Made by a program: the position numbers and the translations under genes
Shown here: positions 15,491 to 22,943 of the stretch, piece by piece
How the letters are laid out: the number at the start of each line of letters is the position of its first letter
How positions within the stretch are numbered: the stretch's first letter is position 1
From: Bacillota bacterium
GTDB lineage: Bacteria; Bacillota; Clostridia; Christensenellales; CAG-138
DNA: 23,641 nt
Direction of reading: 5' to 3'
NCBI GenBank assembly: GCA_023451115.1
Contig: JAEXFV010000076.1
Location: 1 to 23,641 of the forward strand
Notes under the pieces: model-generated
Database searches by the model: none
Told to the model about the DNA's origin: nothing
Seen by the model: only the letters and a program-made list of their open reading frames with translations

Positions 15491-15678
15491 CTCAAAAAGA
15501 ATGACGGGAAATATGCAAGTAGATACAGGTATACTCGTCGCTTGCATGGAAAAAAGAGATATGATATCATGCCAGTGGTAGTTCCCGACAAGATATAAAT
15601 TCAGTTTATGGGTCGGGCATAAAATCAGGCACTGGTATGGCAGACTGAGAAGGGTAAACGGAGAGGAGGAAAAGGACA

Positions 15679-16548
15679 ATGGGAGAAAACACAGGTTGCT
15701 CGCTGGACAAAAAGCGTGTTCGCGCATTAGAGCTGATGACCGTGGAGCTGCGCAAGCGGATGCTCACAATGGTGCACGATGCGAAAAAAGGGCACATTGG
15801 CGGCGCGCTATCCAGCACCGATATGATTGCCGCTTTATTTTTTGAGGTGATGAACGTATCCCCGGATAAACAGGACGACCCCAACCGGGATATCTTTATT
15901 TTAAGCAAGGGCCATACTTTGGAGCCTTATCTGTGCGCGCTGAGCGCCCGGGGGTTTTTTGCGGATGAAATGCTCAACACCTTCTGCAAGTTTGGCTCGG
16001 AGCTATTGGGCCACCCCAACCGCAGGGTTCCGGGAGTGGAGGTCAATTCCGGCGCGTTAGGGCATGGGCTTTCCATCGCTTCCGGCGCTGCGCTTGCAAA
16101 AAAACGGGACGGGCTGTCCTCCAACGTATATGTGATGATGGGAGACGGCGAACTGGCGGAAGGCTCCAACTGGGAGGCGGCCATGTTTGCCGGCAACTAT
16201 GGGCTGGATAACCTGTATGCCATTATCGACCGTAACCGCCTGCAGTTAAGCGGCCCTACGGAGGAGATCATGCGCTTGGAGCCATTGCAGGATAAGTGGG
16301 AGGCCTTTGGCTTCCATGTGGTGAATGTTGATGGCAACGACATGGCTTCCATCCTGGAGGCATTCCAAAGCCTGCGCCAGGTAAAGGGCAAGCCTAAGAT
16401 GATCCTTTCCAACACCACAAAAGGCAAGGGCGTCAGCTTTATGGAAAACCAGCTGTCCTGGCACGCAGGCGCGCCTGATGATGAGCAGTATGCCATTGCC
16501 ATGGAAGAACTGGAACAAGAGCGCAGGAGGTTGATGGAACATGAGTGA
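15679..16548 (+). CDS. Split transketolase, N-terminal (TPP-binding) subunit, pair 1
   Basis: This is the N-terminal half of a two-gene transketolase, 289 aa. It binds thiamine diphosphate and Mg and works with the product of the next gene. It has KKGHIGGALSSTDMIAAL (residues 36-53), LSKGH (75-79), GHPNRRVPGVEVNSGALGHG (111-130) and the TPP motif from GDGELAEGS (155-163) to DRN (184-186). SKGH is followed by TLEPYL, where the second pair has CAPGLY, so the substrate or cofactor pocket is not identical. The start has GGAGG at 15665-15669. The 3' end overlaps the C-terminal subunit gene by 8 nt. By analogy with apulose-4-phosphate transketolase AptA it could act on a branched or short ketose phosphate, but ordinary transketolase activity is equally possible. 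Confidence 0.92.
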   Translation: MGENTGCSLDKKRVRALELMTVELRKRMLTMVHDAKKGHIGGALSSTDMIAALFFEVMNVSPDKQDDPNRDIFILSKGHTLEPYLCALSARGFFADEMLNTFCKFGSELLGHPNRRVPGVEVNSGALGHGLSIASGAALAKKRDGLSSNVYVMMGDGELAEGSNWEAAMFAGNYGLDNLYAIIDRNRLQLSGPTEEIMRLEPLQDKWEAFGFHVVNVDGNDMASILEAFQSLRQVKGKPKMILSNTTKGKGVSFMENQLSWHAGAPDDEQYAIAMEELEQERRRLMEHE

Positions 16549-17470
16549 GTCTATTTGCAGAAAAGCGTTTAGCGATACACTTTTGCAGCTTGCTGCGGAA
16601 AATCCCGCCATTTACGCTGTTACCTCGGATGCCAGAGGCTCTACCACTGTGGCTTCGTTTGCCCAAAAATATCCCCAGCGGTTTGTGGAAATCGGCATTG
16701 CGGAGCAGAACGAGGTGGGTGTTGCCGCAGGCCTTGCATTGATGGGGAAAATTCCCTTTGTGTGCGCGCCTGGCGCTTTCTTAAGCGCCCGTGCCGTGGA
16801 GCAGGTTAAGGTGGATGTAAGTTATTCCGAAATGAACGTAAAACTCATCGGGGTGAGCGCGGGCCTGGCCTATGGCACCTCCGGCATGTCCCATTACGCC
16901 ATCAACGATTTTGGCGTCATGCGTACATTTTTCGGTATGCAGATTTTTGCGCCGGCAGATGGCTACCAGACGGCATGCCTTACAAAACTCATGGCCAGCG
17001 AAAACGGTCCTGCCTATATGCGCATGGGCAGGAGCGCGGTGCCAGACGTGTATGCCGGCAACGAAACGTTCCGGATTGGCAAAGCATATACCCTCAAAGA
17101 GGGCAACGATATTACCATTATCGCTTGCGGCAAGATGGTTTACCATGCTATGCAGGCGGCAAAGGAGCTGGAAGGGTTAGGCATCCATGCCCGGGTGCTG
17201 GATATGTTCACCGTAAAACCGCTGGATGAAGCGGCAGTGATCAAAGCCGCCAGGGAAACAAAAGGGATTGTTACCCTGGAAGAGCATGTGCACTTTGGAG
17301 GGCTGGGGGAAGCCGTTGCAGCAGTGGTATGCCGCAACCATCCCGTTGCCATGCGGATGTTGGCCTTGCCGGACGAGCATATCATCAGCGGCAGCGACAA
17401 CGAAATTTTGAACTATTATGGCATCAATGGGGATGGGGCTGTAAAAGCAGCCAGGGAAATTCTTGGATAA
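16541..17470 (+). CDS. Split transketolase, C-terminal subunit, pair 1
   Basis: This subunit holds the pyrimidine-binding and C-terminal transketolase domains, 309 aa. FVEIGIAEQNEVGVAAGLAL (residues 48-67) has the conserved Glu55 that activates TPP. HYAINDFGVMRTFFGMQIFA is the substrate-side segment, and VLDMFTVKPLDEAAVIKAA starts the C-terminal fold. Translation is coupled to the upstream subunit by an 8-nt overlap. A perfect 14-bp hairpin follows at 17501-17532. Its EQN motif differs from EAN in pair 2, which argues for different roles and not a recent copy. Confidence 0.92.
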   Translation: MSESICRKAFSDTLLQLAAENPAIYAVTSDARGSTTVASFAQKYPQRFVEIGIAEQNEVGVAAGLALMGKIPFVCAPGAFLSARAVEQVKVDVSYSEMNVKLIGVSAGLAYGTSGMSHYAINDFGVMRTFFGMQIFAPADGYQTACLTKLMASENGPAYMRMGRSAVPDVYAGNETFRIGKAYTLKEGNDITIIACGKMVYHAMQAAKELEGLGIHARVLDMFTVKPLDEAAVIKAARETKGIVTLEEHVHFGGLGEAVAAVVCRNHPVAMRMLALPDEHIISGSDNEILNYYGINGDGAVKAAREILG

Positions 17471-17500
17471 GCAAGCAGCCATCCCGCAAAAGAAAAGCGA

Positions 17501-17532
17501 TCGTCCCCGCAAAGTGTGCTTTGCGGGGACGA
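17501..17532 (+). terminator. Strong hairpin after transketolase pair 1
   Basis: TCGTCCCCGCAAAG (17501-17514) pairs perfectly with CTTTGCGGGGACGA (17519-17532) around a TGTG loop. A run of T is lacking (TTAACATTT follows), but the stem is very stable. It is probably a terminator. In the rest of the gap to 17779 I see only small hairpins (for example GGCGT 17629-17633 with ACGCC 17637-17641) and no gene. Confidence 0.7.
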
Positions 17533-17779
17533 TTAACATTTCCCGGAAAGTCAGGAATGTTAGCTCAGGTCGCTGACGATCTTTCAATACCAGCTTCGTA
17601 GGGGGATGCAAAGCCCATATCAGTCTCGGGCGTTAGACGCCAATTTCATAGAAGCTTGCAGCCTTTGCGTAAAATTATGCATCGCTTTCTGTATCGTATG
17701 CAGACAGTAATTCTGCCGATTTGGTGCAGGCAAAATGCCGGCTATAGTCTGATGTTATGGCAGTGGACAGGGCCTCGAG

Positions 17780-17808
17780 TTGTTTAACACGTATAGATGT
17801 GCTATACT
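17780..17808 (+). promoter_or_regulatory. Candidate sigma-A promoter of the 3-epimerase gene
   Basis: TTGTTT (17780-17785) and TATACT (17803-17808) are spaced by 17 nt. The -10 box matches the consensus TATAAT at five of six bases and the -35 box at four of six. Transcription would start near 17815, leaving about a 40-nt leader with GAGGGGAGG before ATG 17856. Confidence 0.55.
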
Positions 17809-17855
17809 AGATACGGTCAAAATGGTGTTACTGTTATGAGGGGAGGCGTATAGCA

Positions 17856-18749
17856 ATGGTGAAAGTCGGTATCCATTATTGCTATTTTATTGGTACCGGT
17901 ATTGACGATATCATGGAAAAAATGGAGATCGCCGCAAAAACCGGGATGGATGATTTTGAGTTCGGCGCATGGTATTTATACGATTTGCCGGATGACCAGC
18001 TGTAAAGCATTAAGGCAAAGGCGGAAGACCTGGGGATTACCCTTTCTTGCGATGGCGGATTTAATGCATCCAACGACATCACTTCGCCAGACGCAGCTGT
18101 GCGGGAAAAAGGCATTGCCATGATGCAGAAACTGCTGGGCCAGTTGGAAAAAACGGGAATCCGCAATATTTCCGGCATCAATTATGGAGCCTGGTTGGGC
18201 CGGCCGCAGGTTAATCCGCTCACCATGGATGAAAAGCTGCGGGTCATGGAGCTGAGCGCCCAATCCCTTAAGCCTATTGCAAAAGTTGCCGAGGATAAAG
18301 GCATTTGCTATAGCTTTGAATTGGTGAACCGCTTTGAACAATATTTGCTCAACACCGTAGCGGAAGGGCTGCAGTTGGCGGACATGGTAGGCAGCCCCAG
18401 CATCAAGCTGTTATTGGACACCTTCCACATGAATATTGAAGAGGATAGCATAGTAGACGCCATCCGCTTGGCGCTTGGCCGGAATATGGTGGGTGAGGTG
18501 CATGTGGGAGAATCCAACAGGCGGATCCCCGGCACAGGCAAGACCCATATGGATTGGGCTGCCATATTTGGTGCGCTTAAGGAAGGCGGCTATACCGGGA
18601 ATGTGGTAATGGAACCCATTGTAACCATGGGAACAGCAGCAGCTTACGATGTGGGCCTGTGGCGTGATTTGACCTATGGCGCACAGCTTCCCCAAATGAT
18701 TGAGAATATCGCCGTTGGCGGTAGGTTCATTCGCTCCTTCTTCTCTTAG
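17856..18749 (+). pseudogene. D-psicose/D-tagatose 3-epimerase gene with an in-frame stop
   Basis: The frame from ATG 17856 would encode 297 aa of a ketose 3-epimerase, but codon 50 is TAA (18003-18005). Frame and similarity are continuous on both sides, from MVKVGIHYCYF through DQL to SIKAKAEDLG. The rest is family-perfect: Glu155 (SFELVNRFE), Asp188 (LLLDTFHMNIEE), His216 (HVGESNRRIPG) and Glu253 (VVMEP) are the four metal ligands known in tagatose 3-epimerase. The length is normal for the family. Promoter and ribosome site look intact. A single base change (for example AAA, CAA or GAA to TAA), a sequencing error, or a restart at GTG 18099 giving a 216-residue barrel fragment are the options. 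With such good preservation, recent loss or error is most likely. If read through, it would interconvert ketoses at C3. Confidence 0.85.
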
Positions 18750-18810
18750 ATAAAATGAAAAGTTATAGCGTGAGAGGATGACTTTTCCGCCCGTTTGAAG
18801 AAACGTTGTA

Positions 18811-18841
18811 TTTACTTTTTGTATTTCGGGTGGTATATAAT
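18811..18841 (+). promoter_or_regulatory. Candidate promoter of transketolase pair 2
   Basis: TATAAT (18836-18841) is a perfect -10 box. Weak -35 candidates are TTTACT (18811-18816, spacing 19) or TTACTT (18812-18817, spacing 18). A spaced inverted repeat, TTTTAC (18855-18860) with GTAAAA (18872-18877), lies just downstream where an operator could sit. A second TATAAT is at 18866-18871. Confidence 0.4.
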
Positions 18842-18952
18842 AAACTGTATGCAGTTTTACACGATTATAATGTAAAATAGCCGAACAAATGGGTAACTGG
18901 CAAGATGCATAGCAGTGTTATATGTATATAGAATAAACAACAGGAGGGACAC

Positions 18953-19816
18953 ATGAGCATTCCAGATTTCGAAAAGATGCGGCGCCTGAGTGCAGATATC
19001 CGCATCGAAGCGATCAAAGCGATGTGCGGCGCCGGCGGCGGACATATTGGCGGTGCGGTTTCCATCGCGGATGTATTGGCCGTGCTGTACGGCGGGGAAA
19101 TGAAGATTGATCCCAAGAACCCCAAGTGGGAAGACAGGGACTGGCTGGTCCTTTCCAAAGGCCATTGCGCACCTGGTTTATATGCCGCATTGGCACTCAA
19201 GGGCTATTTCCCCATGGATTGGCTGAAAACCCTGAATAAACCCGGCACCCGGCTGCCCAGCCACGCGGATGGCAAGCTGGTTCCCGGCGTTGATATGAGC
19301 ACTGGTTCTTTGGGCCAGGGCATTTCCACCGCAGTGGGAATCGCCATGGGAAACAAGGTTCATGGCAAGGATAGCTACACCTACTGCATCGTGGGCGATG
19401 GCGAGATCCAGGAAGGCCAGGTTTGGGAAGCTTGCGAAAGCGCAACCCACTTCAAGCTGGACCATTTCATCCTGTTTGTGGACTGGAACAAGAAACAGCT
19501 GGATGGCAGGCTGGAAGATGTTTGCGAGCCTCTGGATATTGAAGCGAAATTCCGCGCCTTTGGTTTTGACGCCCGCACCGTGAAGGGCTATGACGTAAAG
19601 GCGATTTACGATGCGATCCAGACAGCAAAAGACGTTACCGGCAAGCCCCATGTAATCGTGCTGGATACGATCAAAGGCTTGGGCGTTAACTTTGCTGAGG
19701 AGAAGGAAATGAACCACTACCTGCTCTATGGCGAAGCGGAAACCAATGCGGCCATTGCAGAAATTGAAGACCGTTATGCAAAGGGAACCTATCCCGGAGG
19801 TGATTTTAAATGGTAA
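18953..19816 (+). CDS. Split transketolase, N-terminal (TPP-binding) subunit, pair 2
   Basis: The product is 287 aa, the TPP-diphosphate-binding half of a second two-gene transketolase. Motifs are GGGHIGGAVSIADVLAVLY (residues 28-46), LSKGHCAPGLYAAL (67-80), PGVDMSTGSLGQGIS (111-125), and GDGEIQEGQVWEA (148-160) with Asn179 (FVDWNKKQLDG) completing the Mg-TPP motif. This version follows the common N-subunit pattern more closely than pair 1. It has its own candidate promoter and an AGGAGGGA ribosome site. The 3' end overlaps the C-subunit gene by 7 nt, and the ribosome site of the next gene, GGAGGTGA (19797-19804), lies inside this coding region. In an apiose-type scheme this pair or pair 1 would be the AptA-like subunit. 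Confidence 0.92.
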   Translation: MSIPDFEKMRRLSADIRIEAIKAMCGAGGGHIGGAVSIADVLAVLYGGEMKIDPKNPKWEDRDWLVLSKGHCAPGLYAALALKGYFPMDWLKTLNKPGTRLPSHADGKLVPGVDMSTGSLGQGISTAVGIAMGNKVHGKDSYTYCIVGDGEIQEGQVWEACESATHFKLDHFILFVDWNKKQLDGRLEDVCEPLDIEAKFRAFGFDARTVKGYDVKAIYDAIQTAKDVTGKPHVIVLDTIKGLGVNFAEEKEMNHYLLYGEAETNAAIAEIEDRYAKGTYPGGDFKW

Positions 19817-20775
19817 AGCTGTGCAAAGAATGGGTGTTGGATACCGTTGAAATGCGTAACGCATATGCGGAAGCTTTGATCGAAGAAGCAAAGGTGAACT
19901 CCCAGATTGCTTCTGTAAACTGCGACCTGTGCAGCTCCTGTGGCATGAAGCCCTTTGAAAAGGCGTTCCCGGAGCGGGCTTTTAACATGGGTATTCAGGA
20001 AGCCAACGCCTGCGGCGTGGCCGCTGGCTTGTCTGCTACCGGCATGGTTCCGTTCCTGCATACTTTTGCCGTGTTTGCTACCCGCCGGATTTATGACCAG
20101 ATTTTCCTGTCCTGCGCCTATGCTGGCCAAAACGTGAAGGTCATTGGCATGGATGCGGGCGTGAGCGCCGCTACCAACGGCGGCACCCATATGCCTTTTG
20201 AGGATGTGGGTATCATGCGTGTGATGCCGCACATTACCGTGATTGAGCCTTCCGACGCAGTGCAGGTGAAGAGCATTGTGAAACAGATTGCCAACACCCA
20301 TGGTGTGGTTTATATGCGTATGCCCCGTAAGCAGGTATATCGCCTCTATGAAGAGGGCTCCGAGTTCCAGGTTGGTAAAGGCGCCGTTATCCGCGAGGGT
20401 AAGGACGTTACCATTATGGCTTACGGCATGGAAGTGGTAGAAGCACTCAATGCAGCCAAGGCTTTGGAAGCGGAAGGCATCAGCGCCCGCGTAGTGGACA
20501 TGTTCACCATTAAGCCCATTGACAAAGCTTGTGTATTGGAGAGCGCGGAAAAAACCGGGGCTATCGTTACGGCTGAAAACGCGAACGTCATTGGCGGTTT
20601 GGGCAGCGCTGTTGCAGAGATCCTGGCGGAGAATATGCCGGTTCCCATGGAGCGCGTGGGCGTGCAGGACGAGTTTGGCGAGGTTGGCGATCAGGGTTAT
20701 CTGAAAGATCACTTTGGCCTTACCGCACCTTACATCATTGATAAGGTTAAGAAAGTATTGGCCCGCAAAAAATAG
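19810..20775 (+). CDS. Split transketolase, C-terminal subunit, pair 2
   Basis: The product is 321 aa, the pyrimidine and C-terminal domains of transketolase. RAFNMGIQEANACGVAAGLS (residues 56-75) holds the catalytic Glu64. THMPFEDVGIMRVMPHITVI is the substrate-side strand, and VVDMFTIKPIDKACVLESA begins the last domain. It is about 12 residues longer than its counterpart in pair 1. Its N-terminal region carries CDLCSSCG (residues 38-45), three close cysteines not seen in pair 1. It is co-translated with the N-subunit. A strong hairpin follows at 20798-20824. Confidence 0.92.
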   Translation: MVKLCKEWVLDTVEMRNAYAEALIEEAKVNSQIASVNCDLCSSCGMKPFEKAFPERAFNMGIQEANACGVAAGLSATGMVPFLHTFAVFATRRIYDQIFLSCAYAGQNVKVIGMDAGVSAATNGGTHMPFEDVGIMRVMPHITVIEPSDAVQVKSIVKQIANTHGVVYMRMPRKQVYRLYEEGSEFQVGKGAVIREGKDVTIMAYGMEVVEALNAAKALEAEGISARVVDMFTIKPIDKACVLESAEKTGAIVTAENANVIGGLGSAVAEILAENMPVPMERVGVQDEFGEVGDQGYLKDHFGLTAPYIIDKVKKVLARKK

Positions 20776-20797
20776 GGTTTGCTAAGGGCGAAAACGC

Positions 20798-20824
20798 TGG
20801 GCCGCCTGTTGAAGCGGCGGCCCA
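20798..20824 (+). terminator. GC-rich hairpin after transketolase pair 2
   Basis: TGGGCCGCC (20798-20806) pairs perfectly with GGCGGCCCA (20816-20824) around a 9-nt loop. No T-run follows, so it may be a weak terminator or an mRNA 3'-end stabiliser. Confidence 0.55.
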
Positions 20825-20825
20825 A

Positions 20826-20860
20826 TGAAAACGTTACATAGTTTGCCTGTTAACAGGCAA
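20826..20860. promoter_or_regulatory. Cre-like site and perfect 18-bp palindrome before the DUF3830 gene
   Basis: TGAAAACGTTACA (20826-20838) has the core of a catabolite-responsive element, with one mismatch to WTGNAANCGNWNNCW when read from A20825. TTGCCTGTTAACAGGCAA (20843-20860) is a perfect palindrome with a GTTAAC centre. These could be operators for the downstream genes, or the palindrome could form an RNA hairpin close to the ribosome site (20874-20881). Confidence 0.4.
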
Positions 20861-20888
20861 TTATCACCATAATGAGGAGGGAATCATT

Positions 20889-21281
20889 TTGGAAAAACTT
20901 AAGATCACAGTGGGCGGTAAGGAATTTTACGCCACGTTGCTGCAGGACAAGGCTCCTAAGACCATCGCGCAGATGAAGGAGTACGGCGCCATTCATTCCG
21001 TGATGCATGCAGCAAAAGTTGTAAACGAAGAAGTTATGTGCCCGGCACCTTACTTCTACGAAGCCAACGAAAACCCGGTATTCGACCAGGAACCCGGTAA
21101 CATCTGCTTCTTTGCACAGAAGCACACCATCGCGATCTTCTTTGGCGACGTAATCCCGGTAGCAGATTGCCCGAACTTTGCCAAGATCGAAGCAGACTCC
21201 CTGCCTGGCTTCCAGGCGGTAGCACGCACTGCGTGGGGGAACCAGGGGCAACCCATCACCTTTGAAATCGTGAACGCGTAA
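20889..21281 (+). CDS. DUF3830 family protein (cyclophilin-like fold)
   Basis: The product is 130 aa. The DUF3830 (PF12903) pattern is visible in NICFFAQKHTIAIFFGD, which matches the family's 'pGdi.fy....i.ifyGd' core, and in the N-terminal beta strand pair LKITVGGKEFYATLLQDKAPKT, split here as two strands. The family has a cyclophilin-like beta-barrel and often sits beside importers and amidohydrolases. Its function is unknown. The start is TTG at 20889, because GGAGGG (20876-20881) lies 7 nt upstream and no ATG is suitably placed. It is the first gene of a two-gene unit. Confidence 0.82.
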   Translation: MEKLKITVGGKEFYATLLQDKAPKTIAQMKEYGAIHSVMHAAKVVNEEVMCPAPYFYEANENPVFDQEPGNICFFAQKHTIAIFFGDVIPVADCPNFAKIEADSLPGFQAVARTAWGNQGQPITFEIVNA

Positions 21282-21302
21282 GGGAAAAGGAGAGAGCAAG
21301 CT

Positions 21303-21764
21303 ATGTTAAATGCGGTATTGAAAGAACTGGACGCCAGCTACGCAAAGCTGTGGGATACCAAGCCGGCAGAAATCGACAACATCTTTAAGCGCAATGCGAA
21401 GAACGGCAAGCATTTTTCCGTATGGATCAGCGCTTATGGCAACATCGAGGACATCGGCGGCAACGCCTATAAGTTCGTGTCCTGGGGCAAAAACAAGATG
21501 GGCGACCTGGAAACCATCAAGCAGATTGCTTCCTCCAGCATGAAGGGTTCCTCCGGCGCATTCAAGATCTACTTCGGCATGAATGATTTTGCTGACCTGC
21601 TGGTAAAGGTTGGCGACGCTTATCTGGAGTGCAAGGACTACGCTGAGTTTGAAGAACTGTCCAAGAAGATCCATCTGTATGCTTCCCGCATGTTCTACTG
21701 GATCGATGGCATGATCCCCTGGGCGAAGCTGTCTGAGACCTTTAACTCTTTGATGGGTCTGTAA
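21303..21764 (+). CDS. Unrecognised 153-residue protein paired with DUF3830
   Basis: I do not recognise this family. The product is soluble, with no signal peptide or membrane segment. It is helix-rich at the N-terminus (MLNAVLKELDASYAKLWDT) and rich in aromatic residues (KHFSVWISAYGN, FKIYFGMNDF, SRMFYWIDGMIPWAKL). There are no cysteines except in ECKDY and no obvious catalytic motif. AAAGGAGAGAG precedes ATG 21303, 21 nt after the DUF3830 stop, so the two are surely translated together. A strong terminator follows. A binding or accessory role next to DUF3830 is possible but not shown. Confidence 0.8.
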   Translation: MLNAVLKELDASYAKLWDTKPAEIDNIFKRNAKNGKHFSVWISAYGNIEDIGGNAYKFVSWGKNKMGDLETIKQIASSSMKGSSGAFKIYFGMNDFADLLVKVGDAYLECKDYAEFEELSKKIHLYASRMFYWIDGMIPWAKLSETFNSLMGL

Positions 21765-21801
21765 AAACATACGCAACCATTGAATGTATCCTGGAATATA
21801 T

Positions 21802-21841
21802 CCCAACCCTGCCAAGCTTTGCTTTGGCAGGGTTGGGTTTT
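21802..21841 (+). terminator. Rho-independent terminator closing the island
   Basis: CCCAACCCTGCCAA (21802-21815) pairs perfectly over 14 bp with TTGGCAGGGTTGGG (21824-21837), with an 8-nt loop, and TTTT follows. This is the clearest terminator in the window and separates the catabolic genes from sfsA. Confidence 0.88.
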
Positions 21842-21905
21842 ATAAAAGCGGTTTATTATATACAATAATAACATGGAAATGTAATTTAAGCGGGGTTGTG
21901 ACGGC

Positions 21906-22592
21906 ATGCGATACGGACAAATTAAAACCGGCGTTTTCTACGCCAGGCCAAACCGGTTTATTGCAATGGTTGAGGTTGAGGGTACAATGGAGGTTTGCCA
22001 CGTAAAAAACACCGGCCGCTGCCGGGAGTTGTTGCTGCCAGGCGTTAGAGTGGTGCTGGCGGTTGCGCAAAATCCTGCCCGTAAAACCAAATATGATCTG
22101 ATTGCCGTTTATAAAGGCGATACCCTGATCAACATGGATAGCCAGGCGCCCAATCAGGTGGCTGCGGAGTTGTTGCCCCGATTGTTTCCCGATGCTGAAC
22201 GGATCAAAGCGGAATGCACGCGAGGCGACTCCAGGTTGGATTTTTGCATGGAGCGGCAGGGGCGGAAAACATGGGTAGAGGTAAAAGGGGTAACCCTGGA
22301 GGAAAAGGGCATAGCCCTATTCCCGGACGCGCCGACCCAGCGGGGCGTGAAACACATTCATACGCTGATATCCTGCGCGAAACAGGGGGACCAGGCTTGC
22401 CTTTTATTTCTCATCCAAATGAAGGGGCCCTTTGTGTTGCGGCCTAATCTGGCTACCCACCCCGCTTTTGGCCAAGCGCTATGCATGGCAAGGGAAAAGG
22501 GAGTACAGCTGCTGGCTTATGACTGCCTTGTGGCGCCAGGGGAAATTTATGCAGATGCCCCTGTGAGAGTGGATCTCCCGGAGAGTTGCTGA
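21906..22592 (+). CDS. sfsA: SfsA family DNA/RNA nuclease-fold protein
   Basis: The product is 228 aa, the usual SfsA length. The family was named for sugar fermentation stimulation in E. coli and has an N-terminal OB-like part followed by a PD-(D/E)XK nuclease-like part. Visible motifs are CHVKNTGRCRELLLPG (residues 31-46), the catalytic-type DSRLDF followed by WVEVKGVTLEEKG, and the C-terminal FPDAPTQRGVKHIHTL. The ribosome site is weak (GGGGTTG). It lies after a strong terminator and is probably a housekeeping gene unrelated to the catabolic island. It converges with the minus-strand PQ-loop gene with a 17-nt gap. Confidence 0.95.
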   Translation: MRYGQIKTGVFYARPNRFIAMVEVEGTMEVCHVKNTGRCRELLLPGVRVVLAVAQNPARKTKYDLIAVYKGDTLINMDSQAPNQVAAELLPRLFPDAERIKAECTRGDSRLDFCMERQGRKTWVEVKGVTLEEKGIALFPDAPTQRGVKHIHTLISCAKQGDQACLLFLIQMKGPFVLRPNLATHPAFGQALCMAREKGVQLLAYDCLVAPGEIYADAPVRVDLPESC

Positions 22593-22609
22593 AGGTGATC
22601 GCGTTACAA

Positions 22610-22903
22610 TCAAATTTTTGTTTCTGCATTGACACTTTGCGCCCGTATACGATCTAAATGCTTGTTACGGAAGTATAATGCGAAATCCATAGAAATCATA
22701 ATCAGATTTAGTACATACAAGTACAGTACGATATCCGGATGATATAATATTTTATTGGTAATACCACTAATGTACCCTACAATCAGCAAAATCAGAAAAA
22801 CGGGGCTTTTTCCAACGGAAGAAGCTGTCTTCCATGACTTGTAAATATTAACTGGCCAGGCAGCGCCGAAACAAAGCAGCATAATAGCTTCAAAAATACT
22901 CAT
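22610..22903 (-). CDS. PQ-loop (SemiSWEET-like) small membrane protein
   Basis: The product is 97 aa with three hydrophobic segments (residues about 5-22, 33-50 and 57-78) and a basic tail. FGAAWPVNIYKSWKTASSVGKS (residues 12-33) is the PQ-loop-type element, with Trp-Pro in place of Pro-Gln, followed by LIVGYISGI. This is the pattern of small bacterial PQ-loop proteins related to SemiSWEET sugar transporters. Such proteins dimerise, and their substrate is often unknown. The start is well supported by AAGGAGG on the minus strand. Base composition is more AT-rich than the island. Confidence 0.82.
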   Translation of the reverse strand: MSIFEAIMLLCFGAAWPVNIYKSWKTASSVGKSPVFLILLIVGYISGITNKILYHPDIVLYLYVLNLIMISMDFALYFRNKHLDRIRAQSVNAETKI

Positions 22904-22943
22904 GATATTCCTCCTTATATTTTCCCCAATCCGGGATTTTTTC

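Noticed and set aside
18003..18005. Stop codon recoding by selenocysteine or pyrrolysine
   Set aside because: The codon is TAA, which is used by neither system, and family members do not need a special residue there.
21784..22005. Small plus-strand open frame before sfsA
   Set aside because: It starts inside the terminator region and overlaps sfsA in another frame, with no ribosome site.
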